Source: Baylisascaris procyonis
Taxonomy: Eukaryota > Nematoda > Chromadorea > Rhabditida > Ascarididae
DNA length: 64,000 nt
Direction: 5' to 3'
NCBI GenBank assembly: GCA_037389465.1
Contig: JAZARR010000197.1
Location: forward strand, 4,636,501 to 4,700,500
Shown: positions 42,701 through 49,800 of the stretch, piece by piece
Layout: each line of letters begins with the position of its first letter
Numbering within the stretch: the stretch's first letter is position 1
Program-made: the position numbers and the translations under genes
The notes under the pieces: generated by a model
What the model was told of the DNA's origin: nothing
Seen by the model: only the letters and a program-made list of their open reading frames with translations
The model's database searches: none

Positions 42701-45195
42701 ATAAACTCAAATTTGTCGCTTTATCAAAATCTAGTATACCTTAACAGTTATGGCAATAATTAAAGAGAGAAGAGGGAAAAGTTAGCGAGAGGAGGAATAA
42801 GTTGTGGGGGTATAGAAAAGGATTTATAAAATACGATAATTTTATAAAATTTTATAAAATTTAAAATAAAAGGTTTATTTAATTTTATAAATGGTTTATT
42901 ATGTGGCTTTGGCCATTCTCTTAGTTCTTTTATAAGATATGAAAATATTAGACTTTTTTTTATTTTGATATCCTAAATAATTTACTAACTATAAAAGTAA
43001 AATTTTTTTTCAGTTCTTCCAATGTCCTACGTTCGATTTTTTCTACAGTCTTCAGAATATTTCCTTCTGTGGTGCACATCCGAAGCAATTGAGGTAAATT
43101 TTTGTGCATACTTAATTCTATTTATATTTATTCATACAAACTTTTTTCTGTTTTCCTGTGCATGGGTGAGAAGATGATCGATTTCGTTGAAAAATGTTGA
43201 AATAAGTGCATGTTGTTTGAATTCTTACTTTGCACATATATCTAAGGCGATTATATTGCGAAGCTATTTTCGTCTATTAGAAAAAAAAAAATTGCAGGAT
43301 GTTTCTGCTTGTTACTGATTTCAGAGAGCGTTTCACTAATTAAATGAACACTCGAATACCGGAAGAAACTAATTAATGCTTTAAAATTGTTGAAAATTTT
43401 TCACCAATTGGAAGCAATTTTTTTTGGCTGAAAGCGCATTCTAAATCGAGGTGTGGACGGAAGGCTGAGCAGACGAAGGCCACGTTCTGTCTGGATCCGC
43501 GGGAATGATTTTGCCTCTTACACTTCTTTTTTGGGGCAGCCCGTTCATTTCCACTAACCATTCTCGTATAAACCGTATACACACACCGGAAATCTCGGAG
43601 CTCACTATGCACCATTTAATGCAGGCTGATCCTTCCGCATTGCAAGAGATGCTCGCCTTTCCCACTGGGGCGGGAATTCCATCACCTATGCTTCTGCGGA
43701 GTGATCATTCGTTCGTCCATCCTTCTTCCTTCCCTCGAGCGGTTGAATATAGCAATTCAAGATATTCGATAGTATGAAAATTCAATCGATATTCTGATAT
43801 AATAATCTATTAAGATAATATATATGATCATTATCGATCGATATTGATTGATAATGATTTGTGTTTTTGATTGTCGAATGGATGATGAAAAACAATTCTT
43901 TTGAGGTATTTTGGTTTTATCACGAAACATCCACTTTTGCCACGATTCGCATGTCATGTATTCTTATCGAATGAATCTACTCAACCGATCGTTGAAGCAA
44001 TTGGGCAAGCTTTTTATTGAAACTTTTTTCAAAAACTTTTTCCAAAACTTATTTTTAAAACCTATTTCAATGAATTTTGATCGAATAATTATTAAAAAAT
44101 ATTTTGTGAATGAAACTGCTGAGACGATAACATATTTCCTTCTAGATAATTAATATTATTTTATTCACTCGAAAACGTTTGCCATCCGTAATAATTTTGT
44201 AGAGGCATCGTTTATAAATTATTCTTCTTATTATTCGCTTTTTTTCCCATTTTTCCAATTTTTTTGGTATTTTGAGAGAAATTTCTCGATAAAGTGTTAG
44301 ATTATTAAGGAAGATTCAATAAAATGTTTTTGAGTTTTGTTCATAAAATATTTTCTAAGAATTATGATGTAACCAAAAATTTGGTTTTCATTGACATATT
44401 TAGTGAGATATGTTTTATTATTATTTTATTTTTATTTAGTGAGATAATTTGGTTTTCATTGACATATTTTTCATTGACGCTTCGGATTTCAATCGAGAGG
44501 AAAAAAATCTTTGAATTTTTTCGTATGAAGTTGAAATGTCACTATTTTTTTTTGGATATTATGGATATTTTGGCGAGAAATTTCCACTGAAAGTTTATTT
44601 TAAATTGATCGATCTCAATCTTGAAAACACAACCTCAGTCATTTTAATTTTTTTCTTCATTTTTTGCAGAAATATCAACATTAGAAATTTTCAACCCTCA
44701 TGGGCAATTTTTTGGTAAAAGTTCGAAAATTTTTTGTAAAAAATTTCAAAATTCATGCACGGAGTGTTATTTGATAGAGTCATTAAGCAGATCATTCAAA
44801 AATCTTCTTCTTCTTGAAACATTAAAACGACGTGTTTTTAGAATTTAATCTTTTTTTAAATTTAATTCAATTTTGAGCCGTTCAAAATGAAGTTGCTAAA
44901 TTTTGATGATATGGATCTTAGCTGTTTAAAATTAGAATATTAAAAAAAAAATTCACTACAAGAAGATAGATATTCGAAATTTTTAGGTCTTTTTTTCAAT
45001 TTTTTAAAAGAAAGTATATAATATAATGTTCTTTTACAATCTTATAGGTTATGTGAAAAATTCAATGAAAAATTTTTGATTAATAAATTTTTCACATAAT
45101 TTTATAATATTTATTTATTTAGACGGGCATTTAAACGTTCGTACGATGAATATATGGCATTCGCACATCCAACAGAAGATATTTATTTGGAATGA
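3643..45195 (+). CDS. jip-1: JNK-interacting protein 1 (JIP-1/MAPK8IP1) scaffold, 21 exons
   Basis: Scaffold of the JNK MAP-kinase cascade and cargo adaptor for kinesin-1. Joined exons: 3643-3770, 5114-5285, 6349-6514, 7711-7910, 8843-9013, 9438-9526, 10771-10962, 12227-12514, 13030-13248, 13711-14714, 17055-17253, 22858-23157, 39173-39367, 39564-39670, 40152-40280, 41344-41451, 41887-42008, 42536-42640, 43014-43093, 43906-44004, 45123-45195. Every junction keeps phase and the total is divisible by three, about 1381 residues against roughly 700-820 in human JIP1/JIP2. Order: Cys/His-rich start (1-43), acidic Ser-rich region (43-540), large Ser/Thr-rich exon (542-877), SH3 (about 1151-1209), PTB (about 1226-1375), tail PTEDIYLE. 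The SH3 and PTB identity is recognised from family motifs such as [23 protein letters not shown] and FGFITKHP. The N-terminal part is placed by phase continuity and composition only. The true start could lie further upstream. Confidence 0.85.
4380..4497. repeat. AT-rich microsatellite (AAATAT/AAAT/AT)
   Basis: Compound run of ATAAAT units, then AAAT units, then (AT)n, in the first jip-1 intron. Confidence 0.95.
5040..5075. repeat. inverted repeat carrying two TGACGTCA palindromes
   Basis: CATATGACGTCA at 5040-5051 and TGACGTCATATG at 5064-5075 are perfect inverted copies around a 12-base spacer. Each arm contains the full cAMP-response-element palindrome. The repeat ends about 40 bases upstream of exon 2. 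Confidence 0.9.
5114..5285 (+). CDS. jip-1: jip-1 exon 2, acidic
   Basis: Phase 2 in, phase 0 out (AAG|gtatca). Opens with [18 protein letters not shown], an acidic run, then a basic Lys/His-rich half ending FKEKNIEK. The acceptor is TTTTAAG at 5107-5113; an AG two bases later is the alternative. Confidence 0.7.
5640..5697. repeat. short tandem repeat of TCCTGGAAA
   Basis: About five diverged copies of TCCTGGAAA in the intron between exons 2 and 3. Confidence 0.8.
6349..6514 (+). CDS. jip-1: jip-1 exon 3, acidic
   Basis: Phase 0 in after ATTTAAG, phase 1 out (AAAG|gtatct). Encodes [15 protein letters not shown] followed by a Ser/Lys-rich stretch ending ASFK. An earlier GT at 6484 would not fit the phase of the next exon. 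Confidence 0.7.
7711..7910 (+). CDS. jip-1: jip-1 exon 4
   Basis: Good acceptor TATTTCAG and donor GAA|gtaagt. Phase 1 in, phase 0 out, 66 whole codons rich in Glu, Asn and Ser ([17 protein letters not shown]). No domain recognised; likely disordered. Confidence 0.75.
8843..9013 (+). CDS. jip-1: jip-1 exon 5 with repeated CWSAP motif
   Basis: Contains the pentapeptide CWSAP twice, 36 residues apart, which argues that the whole stretch is translated. Start is uncertain: AAG|GTG at 8843 or AAG|GAG at 8849, both phase 0. The end after GAG at 9013 requires a GC donor (gcaatt). The alternative GT donor after codon AAT (gtaatc, near 8903) also keeps phase 0 but would drop the second CWSAP. Confidence 0.6.
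9438..9526 (+). CDS. jip-1: jip-1 exon 6
   Basis: Acceptor ATTATAG, donor AA|gtgagc, phase 0 to 2. Encodes [11 protein letters not shown] and ends RSASYELI plus a split Lys codon completed by the next exon. Confidence 0.7.
10771..10962 (+). CDS. jip-1: jip-1 exon 7 with candidate JNK docking motif
   Basis: Acceptor TTTTATAG; the first base completes the split Lys codon. Encodes [17 protein letters not shown], where KRLNFLQF (10799-10822) has the basic-then-hydrophobic-X-hydrophobic pattern of MAPK D-sites. Donor TG|gtttgt gives phase 2; TGGTTT|gtaatt in phase 0 is the alternative and would pair with an acceptor at 12242. Confidence 0.75.
12227..12514 (+). CDS. jip-1: jip-1 exon 8, acidic
   Basis: Acidic exon: [19 protein letters not shown] near its start, then Asp/Ser-rich sequence ending ADHLSK. 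Two acceptors in the same phase are possible, AAG at 12224-12226 and TAG at 12233-12235, differing by three codons. Donor AGAG|gttcgt, phase 2; the same gttcgt donor recurs at 42641. Confidence 0.75.
12564..12611. repeat. GGTTGAAAA-type tandem repeat
   Basis: Five diverged copies of GTTGAAA(A) just downstream of exon 8; intronic. Confidence 0.8.
13030..13248 (+). CDS. jip-1: jip-1 exon 9
   Basis: Acceptor ATTTTAG, donor ATAG|gtaagt, phase 2 to 2. Encodes [20 protein letters not shown] and ends with [16 protein letters not shown] is a plausible proline-directed phosphosite, by inference only. Confidence 0.8.
13711..14714 (+). CDS. jip-1: jip-1 exon 10, large central exon
   Basis: The largest exon, 334 whole codons with one open frame. 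Acceptor GCTTACAG, phase 2; donor TATG|gtatat, phase 1. Starts [14 protein letters not shown] and is Ser/Thr/Asp-rich throughout, with acidic DDDEEEW early. Near the end KRRMLPI (14642-14662) is a second D-site-like motif. No folded domain recognised; matches the long disordered region between the JNK-binding and SH3 parts of JIPs. Confidence 0.85.
17055..17253 (+). CDS. jip-1: jip-1 exon 11
   Basis: Acceptor GCCTTAG, phase 1; donor ATAG|gttggt, phase 2. Encodes [20 protein letters not shown] and then a Lys/Glu-rich, Ser/Pro-rich segment ending SDERQY. The intron after it is 5.6 kb. Confidence 0.75.
17254..22857. other. 5.6-kb intron of jip-1
   Basis: Between exons 11 and 12. Contains an imperfect ACACCTGAAAAT repeat (about 17405-17475), a (CT)n tract and a minus-strand open frame near 20.3-20.5 kb. 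A 32-base segment at 17327-17358 has a good acceptor and gttagt donor but changes phase, so it was not included. Otherwise AT-rich sequence without recognisable content. Confidence 0.6.
18738..18795. repeat. (CT)n microsatellite
   Basis: Nearly uninterrupted CT dinucleotides in the intron between exons 11 and 12. Confidence 0.95.
22858..23157 (+). CDS. jip-1: jip-1 exon 12
   Basis: Acceptor TTTTTTAG; donor GGAAG|gtattg; phase 2 to 2. Encodes [16 protein letters not shown] and then a Thr/Ala/Arg-rich segment. GC content rises sharply against the surrounding intron. It precedes the 16-kb intron. Confidence 0.8.
23636..23752. repeat. AAAT/AAAC/GATA compound microsatellite
   Basis: Runs of AAAT interspersed with AAAC and GATA tetramers. 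Confidence 0.9.
24340..24363 (+). other. potential G-quadruplex
   Basis: GGGTAGAGGGGGAGGGAGGGG has four runs of at least three G separated by 1-3 bases, the canonical intramolecular G4 pattern, in the 16-kb intron of jip-1 on the coding strand. Confidence 0.6.
25048..25194 (+). CDS. jip-1: candidate jip-1 exon inside the 16-kb intron
   Basis: GC-rich open island, phase 2 to 2, so inclusion keeps the frame between exons 12 and 13. Reads [13 protein letters not shown] and later [18 protein letters not shown]. Possible acceptors are CTAAG (25043-25047) or GGAAG (25064-25068); donor AT|gtcagc is weak. Composition and frame look coding, but no family motif confirms it. Confidence 0.45.
27876..27955 (+). 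CDS. jip-1: candidate jip-1 exon inside the 16-kb intron
   Basis: Very good acceptor ATCTCTTGCAG and the gttcgt donor seen in two other exons of this gene. Encodes [20 protein letters not shown]. It is phase 2 in but phase 1 out, so it cannot join exon 13 directly; it needs a partner such as 35931-36105. Confidence 0.4.
28117..28186. repeat. (AT)35 microsatellite
   Basis: Pure AT dinucleotides, followed by a short GC-richer segment with the CTGACGA...GAAAC motif. Confidence 0.97.
30682..30780. repeat. (TTA)n microsatellite
   Basis: About 30 TTA units, interrupted at the 3' side. Open frames of poly-Ile or poly-Leu across it are artefacts. Confidence 0.97.
34207..34735 (+). mobile_element. 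tRNA-Arg-derived SINE with tandemly repeated body
   Basis: The head at 34207-34277 resembles a tRNA: an A-box-like GGGCTAGTGGGTAACGCG, an anticodon arm with loop CTTCTAG (anticodon TCT, Arg) and a B-box-like GGTTCAGACCC closed by a GCAGG/CCTGC stem. The tRNA-unrelated body follows, ending in a TTGAATCTATCAAATAGTAC stretch. The block from the B box through the body recurs at 34254, 34401, 34547 and 34693, period 146-147; the last copy is truncated. Later copies carry GGTTCGGATCC, nearer the B-box consensus. An intact tRNA gene is unlikely because the acceptor stem is not paired. Confidence 0.75.
35307..35339. repeat. two copies of the palindrome TGAGCTTAAGCTCA
   Basis: The 14-bp perfect palindrome occurs at 35307-35320 and 35326-35339, five bases apart. 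Confidence 0.95.
35931..36105 (+). CDS. jip-1: candidate jip-1 exon inside the 16-kb intron
   Basis: GC-rich island open for 57 codons. Acceptor AATTTAG gives phase 1 in; donor CA|gtatcc gives phase 2 out, exactly the pair needed after 27876-27955. Reads [20 protein letters not shown]. The donor is weak and no homology is recognised, so this may instead be a conserved non-coding element or a gene remnant. Confidence 0.3.
37706..37833. repeat. 64-bp tandem duplication
   Basis: The stretch starting CGAAATTCAAATATAGCTCT at 37706 recurs at 37770 with one visible substitution; a recent duplication inside the 16-kb intron. Confidence 0.95.
39173..39367 (+). CDS. jip-1: jip-1 exon 13, Pro/Ser-rich
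   Basis: Acceptor ATTCTCAG, donor CATAG|gtttga, phase 2 to 2. In this frame the exon encodes [19 protein letters not shown] and further Ser/Pro/Ala-rich sequence ending PSKEDH. A longer open frame across the same bases is an out-of-phase shadow. Confidence 0.75.
   Translation, partial: ANYCSSAESSSSTIRTSSVTCFTSQVFVGCTPIWFGTITNVCHYFSFRVRHRMLFRSAPFKRRP
39564..39670 (+). CDS. jip-1: jip-1 exon 14
   Basis: Acceptor TATTTTAG, phase 2; donor AAAG|gttgaa, phase 1. Encodes [20 protein letters not shown] and ends LTSKK, directly before the SH3 exon. Confidence 0.8.
40152..40280 (+). CDS. jip-1: jip-1 exon 15, first half of SH3 domain
   Basis: Acceptor TTGTACAG, donor TATG|gtaatt, phase 1 to 1. Encodes [20 protein letters not shown] and ends CEDHWCY, matching the first half of the JIP-family SH3 domain (THRA-F-FVPRHEDELELEV in human JIP1). 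This SH3 mediates JIP dimerisation in vertebrates. Confidence 0.93.
40469..40612. repeat. minisatellite, 32-bp unit, about 4.5 copies
   Basis: Units start at ACCTTT 40471, 40503, 40535, 40567 and 40599. Core GTACCTTTGCAAAGTACCTG contains the inverted pair GGTACTT/AAAGTACC. It lies in the intron that splits the SH3 domain and is open on both strands, but the flanking splice signals do not support an exon. Confidence 0.93.
40872..41162 (+). pseudogene. decayed open frame of unknown family
   Basis: A single frame from ATG at 40872 to TGA at 41160-41162 is interrupted only by TGA (40989) and one TAG further on. Its codons and amino-acid use look protein-like: [15 protein letters not shown], then [18 protein letters not shown], then [20 protein letters not shown], suggesting helices. 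It sits within the intron between the SH3 exons of jip-1, next to a 55-bp palindrome. I do not recognise the family. It could be a processed copy or a remnant of a mobile element. Confidence 0.4.
41165..41219. repeat. 55-bp near-perfect palindrome
   Basis: A 27-base arm beginning CAAAGAAGACTATTCAATCA at 41165 is followed, after one base (41192), by its exact reverse complement ending at 41219. Part of the arm (ATATGTTATGATT) also occurs directly upstream at 41152-41164. Confidence 0.97.
41344..41451 (+). CDS. jip-1: jip-1 exon 16, second half of SH3 domain
   Basis: Acceptor ATTTCAG, donor AATC|gtaagt, phase 1 to 1. Encodes [20 protein letters not shown], corresponding to NMRTGARGVFPAYYAIEV of human JIP1. 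The last aromatic position is His here (codon 41388-41390). Ends in a linker to the PTB domain. Confidence 0.93.
41887..42008 (+). CDS. jip-1: jip-1 exon 17, start of PTB domain
   Basis: Acceptor CTTTACAG, phase 1; donor AAG|gtttat, phase 0. Encodes [20 protein letters not shown], matching the first PTB strand and the KGNDVL motif of JIP1 (FLGSVQVPYHKGNDVL). Confidence 0.95.
42536..42640 (+). CDS. jip-1: jip-1 exon 18, PTB domain
   Basis: Acceptor TTTTTTTTTCAG, donor AAT|gttcgt, phase 0 to 0, 35 codons. [14 protein letters not shown] corresponds to CVLEISVRGVKIG of JIP1. The loop after it is shorter than in vertebrates. Confidence 0.93.
43014..43093 (+). CDS. jip-1: jip-1 exon 19, PTB domain
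   Basis: Acceptor TTTTTTTTCAG, phase 0; donor TTGAG|gtaaat, phase 2. Encodes [18 protein letters not shown], matching FFQLKNISFCGYHPKNNK. Confidence 0.95.
43540..43710 (+). CDS. jip-1: candidate cassette exon within the PTB domain of jip-1
   Basis: GC-rich, 171 bases, phase 2 to 2, between exons 19 and 20 which meet in phase 2. Acceptor TTTTTTGGGGCAG; donor gttcgt as in exons 8 and 18. Encodes 57 residues including [20 protein letters not shown] and [15 protein letters not shown]. Inclusion would insert this at the loop between HPKQL and YFGF without breaking frame. No homology recognised; alternatively a remnant of another sequence. Confidence 0.4.
43906..44004 (+). CDS. jip-1: jip-1 exon 20, PTB domain, GC donor
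   Basis: Encodes [20 protein letters not shown] and ends TQPIVEAIG. The human counterpart is [20 protein letters not shown] and AESVGRAF. Acceptor TTTTGAG is weak; the donor is GG|gcaagc, a GC donor, because no GT in phase exists and the VEAIG-RAF junction is conserved. Confidence 0.93.
45123..45195 (+). CDS. jip-1: jip-1 last exon: PTB end and kinesin-binding tail
   Basis: Acceptor TTATTTAG; the first base completes Gly, then [20 protein letters not shown] continues to YLE and TGA at 45193-45195. The last eight residues PTEDIYLE equal those of human JIP1, the kinesin light chain TPR-binding tail. Confidence 0.95.
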
Positions 45196-46592
45196 TTGTG
45201 TTTAATTCAATATTGTGGATAGTGTCGTAGCTATTATTGTTTCGTTGATCTCATGTATTATAAAGTCGATTCTATTGCCATTGAAATTTTGTTCTTACAT
45301 CTATAAGATTGTTTCATAGACTGAAAGTTATGTCCACATTTCCAAGAAGCCAAACGACAGAGAATTTAAATTCTACTTATATTTTAAAGAAAAAAAAAAA
45401 AACTAAAAATATTAATCACCAAATTATTTGCGAAATCGAGATTTGATTATTTTATCATTGATTTGTGGATTTGTGAATGAATGATATCACGGTTATCTCA
45501 CTGATAAGAGTCTATTGCTCAGCTAACAGCTCTTATCAAAAATTGTAATGATTCGATTGATTCGAATGTTCAACATGGCATATATTTACAATTATTGAGT
45601 TATATGCATATTATTGAACAATCTTGTAATGGGATAAAGTAATAGCCGAACGTTGAGTTTATTCTCGTTGCAATCTTCGTATTTTTGAAAAATGTTGATG
45701 AATGTCGCTGGGTAAAATTTTGGGAAAAATAGTGCTTACAAAAAGTTTTCCAGGTGGAAACAACGCTCAACAAGGAAATATTGAAGCATTAATCTAATCT
45801 AAAACGAGTATAATAATGTTGTTTGTTACTTACGGGTTTATGCAAATGGTGACAAGAAGCTTAATGAAAATATTTGAAATTCAAGTCACCTTAATCGACT
45901 ATATATGCGATGTTTCGATCAAGACAAAGCGGTGGAAGTATTCCGCACACTTCGTTGAAGTGTCATGAGTTTTCTATGATGTGTCTGGAGCTTTGAATGG
46001 AATATTCAATCAGAACGACGTGCAAGTTCAATTGAAATGGAGTTTTTTTATCATTCGACCACAAGTCTAAGATGCCATCGGCCTTCGTATTGGACTTGCA
46101 GATGCAGCACTTAGACGATGAGAGAGAGTGTATTTGGTGTTGATAGTGGAGTTCTGGTTACAATAAAATTAGATAGGCGGCGCTGAACACTTGTTGACTC
46201 ATAATGTCGTAACTGCGTCGATCGTGAGGTGACTGATCCGTTTTAGCGTGCAACTCATCAAAAGCAATTAACTAGGAACTCGCTTGCCTCACGGTTTGCC
46301 GGAGGAGTGGACATATACCTTGGGGGAGTCATTAAATTCCATTTTTAAACGCCTAGGGAGAAGGCAAACAACATAGGGTCGAAGATGGGTTTAGCATGCA
46401 TCGTTTATTTATGAGGCGTATAATACCTCCTTAGGGGTATGGATTACTATAAATCATGATCACCTTATTACCCACCTCATTATGGGCATGGAAAATAGCA
46501 AATGATATCGTTTAACCATTTTTAAAGTTTATTGCCCAAGCGATATATTATTTATTATATTATTGCAATAAACTTTCATTGCATTGCAAATT
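45196..46592. other. convergent intergenic region
   Basis: Separates the jip-1 stop from the stop of the minus-strand gene, so both 3' UTRs lie here. No AATAAA appears on the plus strand within several hundred bases of the jip-1 stop; the first seen is 46162-46167. No further gene recognised. Confidence 0.7.
46551..46556 (-). terminator. polyadenylation signal AATAAA for the PAN gene
   Basis: Minus-strand AATAAA about 37 bases past the TAA stop; a second copy lies at 46528-46533. Both are well placed for 3' end formation. Confidence 0.5.
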
Positions 46593-46847
46593 GCATTAAT
46601 GCTCGGGTTGAGTGCAATGATCTTTTCGAATCGAATTATAGAAACTTGTTGGGAAAACGGCAACAATTTCCATCATATTGTAAACGATGTGTTTCACATT
46701 CGCTGGTGGTAATAATGCATATGGACTAGCTGAAGCAGCAAGAATAAAATCACGTGAATAGACAAAACGCACATCTAAACGTCCATCTTCCATACGTCGT
46801 GTGACGATTGTACTTCCACCTGAAGGATCCGCATAGGTTATGCTTAC
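46593..46847 (-). CDS. PAN gene last exon, unknown C-terminal segment
   Basis: Acceptor TAATTACAG, 84 codons plus TAA. Encodes VSITYADPSGGSTIVTRRME and later FILAASASPYALLPPANVKH, ending KDHCTQPEH. The beginning (CAG|gtaagc) also looks like a perfect 5' splice site on the same strand. No family recognised. Confidence 0.6.
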
Positions 46848-49800
46848 CTGTAATTAGATATCAATGAATGATCAGCATCTATAGATGAATTTGTTGCCCT
46901 CATAGTACTCGAGCTTTATTATAACTTCAACGAACGATTAGTGATTCGGCATGTCGCCAGATTAAAATTCCATTTTTCCTCCACCATTTCCTGTTTCCGT
47001 TCACTTTTTTCCTGGCCGATTCCTATCTCATCTTGAAATTGGTCTACAACTCGTGATTATCTTCTTACCTGTTCAATCGATGAGAGAGAAGCGATAGAGA
47101 TGGTAGGAAAAGTAAACTTATCGATTCTAAAATTGTATCACTTTTATAAAGCGCAATTATTGGTCATTTTTTTTTAAATTTTATTTATAAATATTTACTT
47201 TAATGAAATGTTTTATTTTTTCAATTCTTAGCGTTTCTTAATCTGTTCCATTCGCTACCCTCACAAATCTCCTATACTTGAAAATTGATGAAGGAATAAT
47301 ATATCGGGCAAAGGATTAAACATCATTAACTTACAATATAGATTAATTCAATCTAATAAGCTAATGGATGTTTTTTTTTTCTGTAAGATTATTTCCGTTG
47401 TGATGTGAAGCATATTTCGTTTATGGATTCGCCTGATAGTGATATCAATTCCTTAAGAATTCAAAAAGTTTAACTCTCTTTTCTTATAAAAGAAAAAAGG
47501 AGAGGAAATTGAACAGTATGAAAAAAACCAAGTCAATTAAAGCATGTTGATCAGCCGTTGCACTGCCTGATATGTGATTTCACAAGACTTCTTTTTTAGG
47601 TAAAATTTTGGCTCATTGAACCATCATCAGACATCCTCAGGCCTAATTTATTGAGCGTAAGGCTTGAACGCCGGAGTTTACAGGTTGGTTTGATTACCCA
47701 AGTTTGAGAGTCGCCTCATGACGGCTTAATGAGCCGGACCTGCTTGACCGGAACAAAGTTTTGTGAAATCGCGCATGACGCAATATAAGTACCTTCAAGA
47801 TCTAGTCAGTGTTATCACTCCGATGCGTCTATGCATCAAAACGACGAATGATAGAGGGTGCGTCAATCTAAATATCAGGGAGTGACGTCATCGGCACAGA
47901 CGCACCCATCAAGCGATGAAATTGTGACGTCATCAAAAGAGGTAGAATAACCAATAAAAAATGCTTGCCCACATTACCGTCGCTCAATTAAATATTGAGT
48001 GAGGGGAAATAAAAAATTTCTTGCGTTATGCCTTTCGTAATGATTTTATGCCGCAAAAATGTTAGAGCAATCGTGAATCTTAGTAGAATCCATAAAATTG
48101 GATTTCATTTACTACAACCACTTCCGGGTTCCGCATAACTGAGAAAAAAGTTTAAAGTTACCATACATACTGGAAATCGGATTTAGGGTTAAACACTGGT
48201 TGGATTTACTTGAATAGGCATAGTAAAGTAGGCCATAAGCCTGTAAATGTAAAATAATGATGTCGTAAGTTATAATAAAAGTCGATTTCAGTGTTCAACA
48301 AATATCTCAAAAATTAAAAAAAAATCTTCGAAACTAACAATTTTTGAATTGAAATGTTGATTGCTTCCATTCGCAACAAGCGAACGTGTGCTAGACGATG
48401 ATGCTAGCCAAGTGGGGCTAAGATCACCTGCTTGCACTTGCCATCTACAATCATAGCGTTGATCATCTGATGGTGATGTATGGGGATTCGATATCGAAGT
48501 ACTCCAACCTCTAGTTCGAGCATTTCTCTGCAATAACTGATGCAATTAAAATATATATAGAAATTTCCGAGCTTTTTTTGCAGATTGTGCAAATTTCGAC
48601 GGGATAATTCGATAATGGCCTAGGCCCAATCAAAGATTTTCAAATGAACTTACATTTTGCACAGCGGTTGGAAGCATTGGCAAAGGCGCCGGAAGTGCGA
48701 GGTGTTGGCCTAATAAAGTATTCATTGGCGCTTGTCCGGGTGTATTCGATGTGGAACCATAACCTGTCGTACCATCTTAAATTGCTTTATTGTGAATATA
48801 TACATGACAAGAATGTAACACGATGTGTTGTATGAGGTCTTTACTTGTCCATCTGTGTGTCTGTCTGCATATATGTGTGTATGTCTCCGCGAAGCTCCAT
48901 TTTAGTCTCTCAGTCAATCTGAGTGGGAACTTCCTGTTTAGCGCAATTATTCTTAATATCTGTTCGAAAATGAGCGCATATTCCCACCAAGTTGACTCAC
49001 GGAGATCTTTTTTGAGCATATTGATCTCTAAATAGCCAAATTCTTCCGGAAATTGACGACCTGAGTGAATGGCCAAAAATTTCAAAATATCTACTCTCTG
49101 AGTGGTTTAGACCTACCAATCTCATCTTTCATGCCAACATTTATAGGTCTCTCTTCCTCCCACTCTCTTATAAATTTGTAAGTTGAGTGCGGTCGATAGA
49201 TAGGTCAGGAAACGCAGGCTATATACACATACAAATACACATGAATCTCCTTCATGCCAAAATGTACACCACGTTGTTATAAAATAATTAGACGTGAACT
49301 TGTGAGTACAGTACGAGTTCGATATTAACCCCCTCCCCCGTCCCCTTCACAGATAAGTCCTTCCCTCTTCCAATGCAATCTCCTTGGGCATAATTCGTCC
49401 GAATTTCGTAATAATTTCTGAAGTTTATCACGTTCAAATTTCTGTGAAATGCTTTTGTAAATAAGCTTTCTATGGGTGAAAGTGTGTGCAATCATTCATA
49501 TGAGCCATTACTTAAGACCTATTGAAGTAGAAGCTGAAATAATTTACCTCTGACATAGTGCACAGTTCTTTTTTTTGAATAACTGGAATGGAAAAAAATG
49601 GAAAAAGAAGAAAAAAATGAAGAAAAAAGTAGATGTCGAATAAATTTTTCAATTGAGATGAAATGATAGGGATGAAATTTTGGATGATATCCTCATTGAT
49701 TAAGTGATATTTTCATTATCACATTAAAATTTGTCTAGAAAATTCGATAAGAGCAAATACAACAGTAATGATTGAATATTGGCTATTTGTACATTTAATT

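Noticed and set aside
43441..43665. Minus-strand open frame opposite the PTB-intron island
   Set aside because: The plus-strand frame of the same island fits the jip-1 phase and splice sites; the minus frame has no supporting signals.
48288..48592. Alternative frame of PAN gene exon 7 (MLELEVGVLRYRIPIHHHQM)
   Set aside because: It would need phase 2 in and 0 out; the preceding exon ends in phase 0, favouring the other frame.
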